This document shows positions 1-6,824 of a stretch of DNA of 11,662 nt, one piece after another (position 1 is the stretch's first letter; each line of letters begins with the position of its first letter). This stretch comes from Anaerolineales bacterium (GTDB taxonomy: Bacteria; Chloroflexota; Anaerolineae; Anaerolineales; E44-bin32), in assembly GCA_011772595.1 (NCBI GenBank), contig WVZH01000254.1, positions 301 to 11,962 on the forward strand. The letters are read 5' to 3'. The position numbers and the translations under genes are program-made. The notes under the pieces are model-generated. The model had not been told where the DNA came from. It was given only the letters and a program-made list of their open reading frames with translations, and ran no database searches.

Positions 1-215
1 CCACGGAAATCTGAACAAAAGCGTGCGAGCCTGGGCTCCCCACTAGGCCGGTACCCCAGGAATACCTGTTCCTCCCGAATAGATCTTAACAGTCACAGCA
101 CTTGAATTCTCATGATGATCTTTGAAGTCAGTGCAACGGCGAGCCAAACCGGCAACCCAGATGATGCGTTCTATCGGAGAGCTCCTGTTATCGATTTTAT
201 ACCCTGCACCATACC

Positions 216-1295
216 TTACGGACCCATCACACGTTGCAAGATAAATTGGAGGAGCCACAGTCCCAGCGGTAACACCAGCGCAGTAATGAGCCAACGCACA
301 GTTTCGGGTTGCCAGGGCCAGGTAGGGATCTCCTTAAGTGTGCTCAACTCCATTTCTAAGGTAGCAATGGTCACATTCAATTCGGTGATGTCTTCAAGCC
401 TTCCATTATCCACTCGTTGATGCAACTCTTGGATGGTGGCTTCGAAACGCTGATTGGCTTCGTCTATTAATCTATCTTTCTCCGTGATCTGGAGGTGATG
501 AATGCCCAATTGCGGCCAGATGAAGGTCACAACCGCCAAGAAGGTGAAGAATAAATACAGAACGATGATAATCGGGTCGTTCAGAGACACATCGGGGTTG
601 ACGATTAGCCAGCCATACAATACGACAAGAAGGCCCCCCGCCGTGAGTGCCGAGAGATTGGCGAAAGCGTAAAGAGGCTTCATGCGAAAGAGATTGACGC
701 GCGTTTGTTTACTGTAGATACGGTTGATCAATCCCAACTGGTGTACCGTGTGATAGAGGAACGTCCCGAAAATCCACCAGATCAACCAATAGTTGAGGCG
801 CAGTAGATTCGCCGAGAGAGGGAACGGGTTTAGCGATGAAAGTTGATAAGGCTCGCCACTTATCACCTCAGGCAATAAACTAAAAACGACTCCTGCCAAA
901 CCCGCTAGAAACGTCGCACGCGGGGGAAGCGTTGTGAGTCGATAACACAGTTCATCGTACTCTTGCTCACTAGTCATCAGAGCAGGGCGTAAAGTAGCCA
1001 AAGCCGCACGCGCACGCCTGTCCAAAAAATGAAGCAACGTCAAGAAGAAAGCGAGCACTCCCGCCATGAAACCATGAACGCGGTGGGCAGTACTGTTGGG
1101 AAAGGCTCCTTCGCCCCACAGAACCGCGGTTTGGATCAGAAACACTAAAAGACTGACTCCCAAGTAATATAACCAGCTTGATCCTGGTAGTCGGTCCACC
1201 CAGGCATCAATGTGGTTGACCCAACTTGGCGTATACGGCCGCGATTGGCTTTCGCTCATGGAATTGGCTGTATCGTCCATTACTCCTTTTATCAT
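216..1295 (-). CDS. Seven-helix membrane protein with a coiled coil, function unknown
   Basis: I do not recognise a named family. Hydrophobic segments suggest about seven membrane helices: near the N-terminus (Trp-Leu-Tyr-Tyr onward), then around HGFMAGVLAFFLTLLHFL, ATFLAGLAGVVFSLLPEV, NYWLIWWIFGTFLYHTV, LSALTAGGLLVVLYGWLIV and IIIVLYLFFTFLAVVTFIW, with a last helix at the C-terminus. Between helices six and seven lies a charged stretch of about 55 residues that reads as a coiled coil (ITEKDRLIDEANQRFEATIQ onward). The open frame runs up to a TTG at 1331, with an ATG at 1319, but I chose the ATG at 1295 because AGAGGG sits seven bases before it. An ATG at 1280 preceded by AAGGAG, very close, is another option. 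It faces the same way as the next two genes, with 189 bases before its neighbour. It could be a sensor or a scaffold; no catalytic motif is visible. Confidence 0.75.
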   Translation of the reverse strand: MIKGVMDDTANSMSESQSRPYTPSWVNHIDAWVDRLPGSSWLYYLGVSLLVFLIQTAVLWGEGAFPNSTAHRVHGFMAGVLAFFLTLLHFLDRRARAALATLRPALMTSEQEYDELCYRLTTLPPRATFLAGLAGVVFSLLPEVISGEPYQLSSLNPFPLSANLLRLNYWLIWWIFGTFLYHTVHQLGLINRIYSKQTRVNLFRMKPLYAFANLSALTAGGLLVVLYGWLIVNPDVSLNDPIIIVLYLFFTFLAVVTFIWPQLGIHHLQITEKDRLIDEANQRFEATIQELHQRVDNGRLEDITELNVTIATLEMELSTLKEIPTWPWQPETVRWLITALVLPLGLWLLQFILQRVMGP

Positions 1296-1520
1296 CGGTA
1301 AACCCTCTTTGGAATCCATGGAAACGTGCAATCCCTCTCTCTCATCTGTGCATAAGAATCCATGCAGAGCCCCATTTCAGTAACCCGGAACTTGAGGTCT
1401 ATGACGCTTAATTTGGAAACCCGAGGATCATTGAGGTACCAGTAAAACTTGGCACAAGCCACGACATGCCGGCACCAACTCGATCCCAGGCTGGGTTATT
1501 CGCTGCGGTAAGACTTCAAT

Positions 1521-1874
1521 CTATTGGCGGCGCATGAATGCGTTGACCAGAGTTGCCAGTCCTGCGACAATCAGGATAACGGGAAGCCCAATGTCCACTC
1601 CGAGAAAGCCACCCAAACCGACCGCCAGCAGAACAGCGCCGAAGATCCAATCCCACGTAGTAGGATTAGAATATTTTACGGCCGATAAAGAGTAGAGACT
1701 GAGCCCCAACCCGGCGATACCCCCACCCAAAAAAATCAAACTCCAAGCGCTGGCTTTCCCTATCTGGGGTAGGAATCCCAGATTTTCGGCACCAAAAACC
1801 AGACCTGCCCAAATCAGCGCACCCGTCCAAAAGGGGGCATCCAACCGTGAGAGTTTCTCCCTCGGGCCTTCCAC
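1521..1874 (-). CDS. Small four-helix membrane protein
   Basis: A 117-residue protein that is almost entirely membrane: helices near residues 14-34, 43-62, 74-92 and 94-112, a short charged N-terminus, and a basic C-terminus (MRRQ) suggesting an inside C-terminal tail. The pattern IWAGLVFGAENLGFLP resembles small Chloroflexota membrane proteins related to the LiaI/LiaF-like transmembrane region; this is from memory and only tentative. The start chosen is a GTG with AAGGA ten bases upstream. The start region is odd. The reading frame stays open upstream as an acidic stretch (EEGNDKESEQ) with no start codon, while a strong GAGGAGG and two ATGs lie in a neighbouring frame. The true start may therefore be hidden by a one-base frameshift. 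No function can be assigned. Confidence 0.7.
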   Translation of the reverse strand: MEGPREKLSRLDAPFWTGALIWAGLVFGAENLGFLPQIGKASAWSLIFLGGGIAGLGLSLYSLSAVKYSNPTTWDWIFGAVLLAVGLGGFLGVDIGLPVILIVAGLATLVNAFMRRQ

Positions 1875-1997
1875 CTGTTCGCTTTCCTTGTCATTTCCCT
1901 CCTCATTGAAGTGGAACGTGATCGCGTACGAACAGTGACGTCTCCATCCCCCTGGGAAACAAACGCGAGCTCGTTATGCTTCGTGGAAACGCATACT

Positions 1998-2160
1998 CTC
2001 CCACGGTTGAAACTCGCGCAGTTGATATTGTTTCTGGTTGAGGTTAAATCGCGTCTTGCTTCAAGCGAATGCAATCTTCATTAGATTCAATAAGACCATA
2101 CAAGAAAAACTTGGATTCCAAAACAGGAATAGGAATTTGATTCCACCTCCCACGGTTGAA
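1998..2160. repeat. 14-base direct repeat, two copies
   Basis: The 14-mer CTCCCACGGTTGAA occurs exactly at 1998-2011 and again at 2147-2160, 149 bases apart start to start. Each copy is followed a few bases later by CGCG. An exact 14-mer is not expected by chance in so short a stretch. It could be a paired regulator site upstream of the minus-strand gene at 1521-1874, or a trace of a local duplication. Confidence 0.5.
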
Positions 2161-2654
2161 GACATGAATTCGCGAATATCGCCCAAACAAAGTGTCTCTT
2201 GAGCTTCCCTTGTGCCTATAGGTTTGAATTCAACCTGGAGACCATTTATCCTGTCATCGCAACATCTACGATGGAGGTTCGCAAAGTGAGTAACAGATCC
2301 TGGCTCGTCAAGGTAATCTCCATTCCCTCCGACGATACGTTTGTGCGATCTCTTCAACTCATACAACCAAATCGCAACCGGCTCACCATGCGAATGCCAG
2401 GTTGAGCTGAGGTCACTGAATCCACACAGGGACATGTCGTTCCGGAGGCAAATGTGATGGATTGGAAACTTACCCGGCGGCGCTTATTGAAGGGAGTAGA
2501 TCTAAGGATCCCACATATGAAGAATGCGGTCTTGGTGTGAGTAGAAAGCCTCTAGGCGTTGAATAGATTGCCCATCAGGGCGATGGCCCTTTAGGACACT
2601 CGAAAGAGGCACATCTCCCAATTCATCCGAATTATCGTATGAAGGAGCAGAAGC

Positions 2655-2687
2655 GCTTTGCTCTCACGATTATGTGGAGAGCGAAGC
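2655..2687. repeat. Imperfect inverted repeat, 11-base arms
   Basis: GCTTTGCTCTC at 2655-2665 pairs with GAGAGCGAAGC at 2677-2687, with one G-T pair and an 11-base loop. No T run follows on either side, so it does not look like an intrinsic terminator. It may be an RNA hairpin or an operator. Confidence 0.4.
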
Positions 2688-2759
2688 ATTCACGTAGCGA
2701 AAGCTTGACGCGTGCTCACCCACCGTCTCGAGCAACTCGACACCCTCCGGTTCTATGGG

Positions 2760-2811
2760 AAAAAAACTTAAAGGCACACGACCCTTCAAGTCAATACCTG
2801 AAGGGTCGTGT
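2760..2811 (-). terminator. Rho-independent terminator of the secreted-protein gene
   Basis: A perfect 13-base inverted repeat has arms ACACGACCCTTCA at 2776-2788 and TGAAGGGTCGTGT at 2799-2811, with a 10-base loop. Read on the minus strand, the hairpin is followed nine bases later by seven Ts (the A run at 2760-2766). It begins 18 bases past the stop codon of the minus-strand gene ending at 2829, so it should end that transcript. The gap between stem and T run is longer than ideal. Confidence 0.75.
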
Positions 2812-2828
2812 CTCACGTCAACCGACGA

Positions 2829-3290
2829 TCATGGGAACGACATGACCTCGGCGGTGCTACTCCACTCTCCGCTGGCATTGTCCGTCTCCCAGCGACCGTT
2901 TCCGCGTAGCACGAACTTACCCGTGCCGGTGGCCACGAGCTTGATATCGTACCCGGAGAGAGCTACAGTGACCCGGCTACCGGTTACTTTTGCCTGACCG
3001 TTGAAACCCACATAGCGGATCCAACCTGTGTCTAGTTCCTTACGCACCCCGGTGCCGGTGATGTGGATGCTCGCGTCGCCGTTGTGATCGCGAATCCACA
3101 GGATACCGTTCCCCGAAATCACGATCGTGCCATTCCCACGCACAGCGGCCAATCCGTCGCCCCATGCCCTCAACGTACCTGTGCCCCCACCACTTTGAGC
3201 ATAGGCTTGGCCAATTGGCAGAACAGCCGCACAGAGCGCAACCACAACCACTGCAAGTGTAGCGGTCATCAAAAAACGCTTCGCTTTCAT
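2829..3290 (-). CDS. Secreted Gly-x-Gly beta-repeat protein
   Basis: A 153-residue exported protein of unknown function. Residues 1-31 form a classical signal peptide: a basic start (KAKR), a hydrophobic core rich in Ala and Val, and a cleavage site AYA before Gln32. The mature part is a chain of short predicted beta strands separated by Gly-x-Gly turns (GTG, GDG, GNG, GNG, GTG, GTG, GNG), which suggests a small beta-solenoid or beta-sandwich domain. Similar proteins seem to me typical of Chloroflexota, but I cannot name a family. The frame opens further upstream, yet the start at 3290 is favoured because AAGGAGG lies six bases before it; the adjacent ATG at 3293 is nearly as good. It is a single-gene unit with its own terminator and faces away from the exporter gene, with about 320 bases between their starts. 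Confidence 0.8.
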   Translation of the reverse strand: MKAKRFLMTATLAVVVVALCAAVLPIGQAYAQSGGGTGTLRAWGDGLAAVRGNGTIVISGNGILWIRDHNGDASIHITGTGVRKELDTGWIRYVGFNGQAKVTGSRVTVALSGYDIKLVATGTGKFVLRGNGRWETDNASGEWSSTAEVMSFP

Positions 3291-3419
3291 CATCACCCTC
3301 CTTATAAGGAATTCGTCGAACATCGGGAACAATGGTCATCATGAAAAAGCAACCGTAACATCGTACAGAGGATGATAGAGATGCGTTACATTTGTGTAGT
3401 CCACAGGTAAAGGTGTTGT

Positions 3420-3457
3420 AAAAAAAAAGCTCCTCAAGCTTCCCGGAAGCTTTGAGC
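3420..3457 (-). terminator. Terminator-like hairpin in front of the secreted-protein gene
   Basis: CTCAAGCTTCC at 3433-3443 pairs with GGAAGCTTTGAG at 3445-3456 with one bulged T. On the minus strand this stem is followed, after GAGC, by nine Ts (A run at 3420-3428), the form of an intrinsic terminator. A second small inverted repeat, GCTTCC/GGAAGC, lies at 3457-3468 and can pair with parts of the first. No minus-strand gene lies upstream to be terminated. It is therefore either a barrier between the two divergent units or a leader attenuator for the gene at 2829-3290. Confidence 0.6.
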
Positions 3458-3536
3458 TTCCAGGAAGCGAGCATTACATTTCATCGCCAGGACGCACCGA
3501 TCAAGAGGCAGCAGATGCACAAATTGCGGAACGCCC

Positions 3537-3542
3537 TATAAT
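3537..3542 (+). promoter_or_regulatory. Candidate -10 box for the exporter operon
   Basis: A perfect TATAAT stands 75 bases before the chosen GTG start of the FHA-ABC gene and 24 bases before an alternative TTG start. No good -35 element is found at 16-18 bases upstream, so this rests on the -10 box alone. Confidence 0.3.
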
Positions 3543-3611
3543 GAAGGAGCTTAAACACCATTGCAGCTTTCCCGGGCCCGATCCGACTCAACGAACTCTC
3601 AAAGGAAACGC

Positions 3612-6600
3612 GTGGAACATTTTCAAAACCACAAGCTCATCGTCTTGCTGGGACCTCACCCGAATCAAGAGCACACACTCTCGAAAGCAACCACCGTCAT
3701 AGGACGTGATTACACTCAGGGCGTGGACGTGATCATCCCCTCCCCGACGGTCTCGAGGCGGCACGTACAGATCATCCGCCAGAAAGACCAGTGGCTTGTC
3801 CAGGATTTAGGGAGCAGCAACGGAACAATCCTCAACGGGGAACGTCTGACCGCAGATCCTCATCCTCTGAAGCCAGGGGATCGCATCCAACTCGCCCCCT
3901 CTGTGGTGCTCTCCTTCACCGCTGAACCCATCCTCGCGCAGGTCGAACCCCACCAGACCGAGACGCCCGAAACCATCCTGGGTGAGATTCAGGACCTACG
4001 TGCTCCGACAACACCCCCCCAACTGATCATCGCTATCGCCGGCGAGGCATCCCAAACATACGCCCTCACCAAATCGGCCTACACACTCGGTCGTTCCCCC
4101 GACAACGACATCGTCGTTGACTCGAGAGTCATCTCGCGGCGCCACGCTCGCCTGGAGCGTGTGGACGGCGGTTTCGCCTTCGTCAATCTCCCTGATGCCA
4201 CAAATGCCGTCCACTTCCAAGGGAGACCCCTGACCTCGCCGCACCGCTTGCGCCACAACGACATCTTGCGCGTCGGAGACGCCAACCTCCCAGGTTTAAT
4301 GGTCACCATGACGTATTCTTCGCCCGACGAGGCCGCGCGGGTTGGCGAGTCGGTCGTCATCCACTTCGGCGAAAAAAACCAGCTTCAGATCGGACGCGAT
4401 CCCGGCAACGACGTTGTCCTCGAAGCACCTAACATCTCTCGTTTCCACGCACAGGTCGAGCGCATAGGAAAGCGCTATCGCCTGCTCGATCTGCGTAGCG
4501 CCAATGGCACGTTCGTTAACGACCAGCGCATCGAGGATGAAGTCTGGTTGAGTCCTGACGACACAATTCGCATCGGTCCCTACCGTTTCGAGATGGGCGA
4601 AGACGAGCTTGCACAGTTTGACGAAAGCAGCGGCCTGCGCGCGGACGTGATCAATCTCAACAAATGGGTTCGTCGGGATCTCAACATCCTGCAGAATGTC
4701 TCGGTGATTTTTAAGCCACGTGAATTCATCACCATCGTCGGGCAGAGCGGGGGAGGAAAGTCCACATTGCTGGATGCCATCGCCGGCTACCACCCGGCGA
4801 CTCATGGCCGCGTGCTCGTCAACGACATCGATGTCTATCAGAACTTCGACGCCGTGCGGAACAACATCGGATACGTGCCTCAACGCGACATCATCCACAT
4901 GGAACTCAGCGTCTACGAGGCACTGGACTACGCCGCCCAGCTAAGAATGCCACCGGACACGACGCCGGAAGAACGCCACGAACGAGTCATGGAGGTCATG
5001 GAAGATCTCGATCTGGCGCACCGCAAGGATCTACCCGTCAGCGGGCTGAGCGGTGGGCAACAAAAGCGCGTCTCCATCGGTGTTGAGCTGCTCACCAAAC
5101 CTGGGCTCTTCTTCCTAGACGAGGCGACCTCCGGTTTGGACCCCGGCACTGAGACCTCGCTCATGCAGCTTCTCCGCCGCCTCGCCGACCAGGGATGCAC
5201 CATCGTACTCGTCACACACGCTACCAAAAACGTTATGCTCGCCGACAAGGTAGTCTTCTTGGCACGTGGCGGCTACCTGGCATGGTTTGGTCCACCCGAC
5301 GAAGCGCTTTTCTACTTCGATAAATATCGAAGCGAACAGGAACAACGCACACAGTCGATGGAGTTCGACCAGATCTATGCTATCTTGGAGAATCCCGAAA
5401 ACGGTACGCCACAAGACTGGGCCGAGCGATTTCAAGCGCACCCGGCGTACATCAAGTACATCGCCCAACCCCTGGCCGGCAAGCGCAATGTTTGGGAAAC
5501 GGATTTACCGCCATCCCGCCCGGTGGCGACGCCCGTCCACCAGGTCCACGGCCCGACCTCCTCGATACGCCAATTCCTGATCCTCTCCTCCCGCAACCTG
5601 AGGATTCTCCTACGCGACAAAGTCAGCCTGGCACTCATGCTGGGTGCCGCTCCTTTGGTGAGCATGTTGGATGTGTTGCTCTCGTTCCTGATGGGTAAGA
5701 ATCAATTCGACTTTGTGGAAGGCAACGCCGCCAACTTGATCATGACCTTCTTCCTGCTGGTGATCTTCGCCATCTTTGTAGGCGCGCTCTCGCAAATGCG
5801 CGAGATCGTCAAAGAAAACGACATCTACAAACGCGAACGTCTGGTCAATCTCAAAATCGCACCCTACGTGCTATCCAAAGTCTGGGTGGCAGCCTTACTC
5901 GCCCTGTATCACGCGGCAGCATATGTGATCATCCACAATCTTGCCTATGGGATGTCCGGTAGTTTTCTCGATTTTCTTTTCATGTACGCCACCATGGTCC
6001 TGGCAGCGATGGCCGGCATGATGCTGGGTTTATTCGCCTCCGCACTCTCTCCCAATGCCAACGCCGTACCCATGATCGTTATCTTGTTGATCATGCCACA
6101 GGTCGTTCTCAGTGGGGCGCTCGTGCCCCTACCGAGTGCAGTCAGCGCGCCAGCTGCCTCACGATGGACCTTCGAGTCGCTGATGGCTATCAGCGCAATC
6201 GGCTCCGATGTAGCTGCCGATCCGTGCTGGGACCTGCCGGTAGAACTCCGAGAGGTGATGACCATCGAAGACCGATCGGAACATTGCAATTGCATGGGTC
6301 TCAACATACTGCGAGAAGAGTCATGCGCCTTCCCTGGGGTAGGTCAATTTTATGACGATGTCATCGAGCAGCCGGAGCCCGAAGAGCCGCCGCCACTGCG
6401 CGATAAACCCAGCGAACCCGAGATTCCACCCGAGCCTGTGAAGCCGGAAGACGAATCCGATTCCGTCGCTATGGCGGATTACTTCGAAGCGCTGGAGGAC
6501 TACCAAGATAAGGCGACGCTGATCCAGGATGTTTATAAAGCGGAGATGAAAGCCTTTGAGGCCGAAGCGAAACTCTATCAGAAGGAGATGGAGGCCTACC

Positions 6601-6824
6601 AGGAGGATTTACTCGACTGGGAGATCACTCGCGCTGCCGCCACCGATGCTGCCGAGGGACTTGTGGAGAGCTTTCGAGAAGAAGTTGCCTGGACTTTCGT
6701 TGATAAGAACGACACCGCAACCTTTTTGTCCAAGATCTTCAATGCCTGGCTCGCCCAAGCACTGATCATCATGATCCTGCTTCTGGGTGTGCTCTACATG
6801 GTGAAACGGAAAGATGTCATCTAA
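3612..6824 (+). CDS. Triple-FHA ABCG-like exporter (ATPase and permease in one chain)
   Basis: A 1070-residue half-transporter. Three FHA domains come first: FHA1 (SRRH at 47, GSSNGT at 67), FHA2 (GRS at 159, SRRH at 175) and FHA3 (GRDPGND at 260, SRFH at 276, SANGTF at 296). The ATPase follows: Walker A GQSGGGKST at 377, signature LSGGQQKR at 479, Walker B FFLDEA near 500 and the switch His in VTHA at 536. The ABC-2 permease has helices near 670, 709, 753, 785 and 818 and a last helix near 1045. FHA domains bind phosphothreonine, so export is probably controlled by Ser/Thr kinases, as for mycobacterial Rv1747; the cargo is unknown. Oddities are a degenerate FHA2 and a loop of about 175 residues before the last helix, with four Cys, a Pro-rich run and a coiled coil. 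GTG 3612 has AGGA six bases upstream; TTG 3561 is the alternative start. Its end overlaps the next gene by 11 bases. Confidence 0.93.
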   Translation: MEHFQNHKLIVLLGPHPNQEHTLSKATTVIGRDYTQGVDVIIPSPTVSRRHVQIIRQKDQWLVQDLGSSNGTILNGERLTADPHPLKPGDRIQLAPSVVLSFTAEPILAQVEPHQTETPETILGEIQDLRAPTTPPQLIIAIAGEASQTYALTKSAYTLGRSPDNDIVVDSRVISRRHARLERVDGGFAFVNLPDATNAVHFQGRPLTSPHRLRHNDILRVGDANLPGLMVTMTYSSPDEAARVGESVVIHFGEKNQLQIGRDPGNDVVLEAPNISRFHAQVERIGKRYRLLDLRSANGTFVNDQRIEDEVWLSPDDTIRIGPYRFEMGEDELAQFDESSGLRADVINLNKWVRRDLNILQNVSVIFKPREFITIVGQSGGGKSTLLDAIAGYHPATHGRVLVNDIDVYQNFDAVRNNIGYVPQRDIIHMELSVYEALDYAAQLRMPPDTTPEERHERVMEVMEDLDLAHRKDLPVSGLSGGQQKRVSIGVELLTKPGLFFLDEATSGLDPGTETSLMQLLRRLADQGCTIVLVTHATKNVMLADKVVFLARGGYLAWFGPPDEALFYFDKYRSEQEQRTQSMEFDQIYAILENPENGTPQDWAERFQAHPAYIKYIAQPLAGKRNVWETDLPPSRPVATPVHQVHGPTSSIRQFLILSSRNLRILLRDKVSLALMLGAAPLVSMLDVLLSFLMGKNQFDFVEGNAANLIMTFFLLVIFAIFVGALSQMREIVKENDIYKRERLVNLKIAPYVLSKVWVAALLALYHAAAYVIIHNLAYGMSGSFLDFLFMYATMVLAAMAGMMLGLFASALSPNANAVPMIVILLIMPQVVLSGALVPLPSAVSAPAASRWTFESLMAISAIGSDVAADPCWDLPVELREVMTIEDRSEHCNCMGLNILREESCAFPGVGQFYDDVIEQPEPEEPPPLRDKPSEPEIPPEPVKPEDESDSVAMADYFEALEDYQDKATLIQDVYKAEMKAFEAEAKLYQKEMEAYQEDLLDWEITRAAATDAAEGLVESFREEVAWTFVDKNDTATFLSKIFNAWLAQALIIMILLLGVLYMVKRKDVI

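Larger units (their letters stand above)
1875..2828. other. Gene-free kilobase between minus-strand genes
   Basis: About 950 bases without a convincing gene. Open frames here are short, overlap one another on both strands, are rich in Cys, Arg and His, and lack good ribosome binding sites. What can be seen is a 14-base direct repeat, a hairpin at 2655-2687, and the terminator of the next gene at the right end. It could hold the promoter of the 1521-1874 gene, a small RNA or gene remnants. I see no clear sign of a mobile element. Confidence 0.5.

Noticed and set aside
43..294. 83-codon minus-strand frame overlapping the end of the membrane-protein gene
   Set aside because: Runs in a different frame across a well-supported gene end and has no start signal. 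The first 215 bases hold nothing else I can support.
1814..2074. 86-codon minus-strand frame with a strong GAGGAGG and internal ATGs
   Set aside because: The product is Arg-rich and low in hydrophobics, and it overlaps the real small membrane protein in another frame. Its start signals may belong to that gene through a frameshift.
2061..2435. 124-codon open frame on the minus strand
   Set aside because: Composition rich in Cys, Trp and His, no ribosome binding site and no family resemblance; opposing frames overlap it. Probably chance, possibly a gene remnant.
2571..2592. Short stem AGGGC-GATG-GCCCT
   Set aside because: Five pairs only, no T run and no nearby gene end; within chance expectation.
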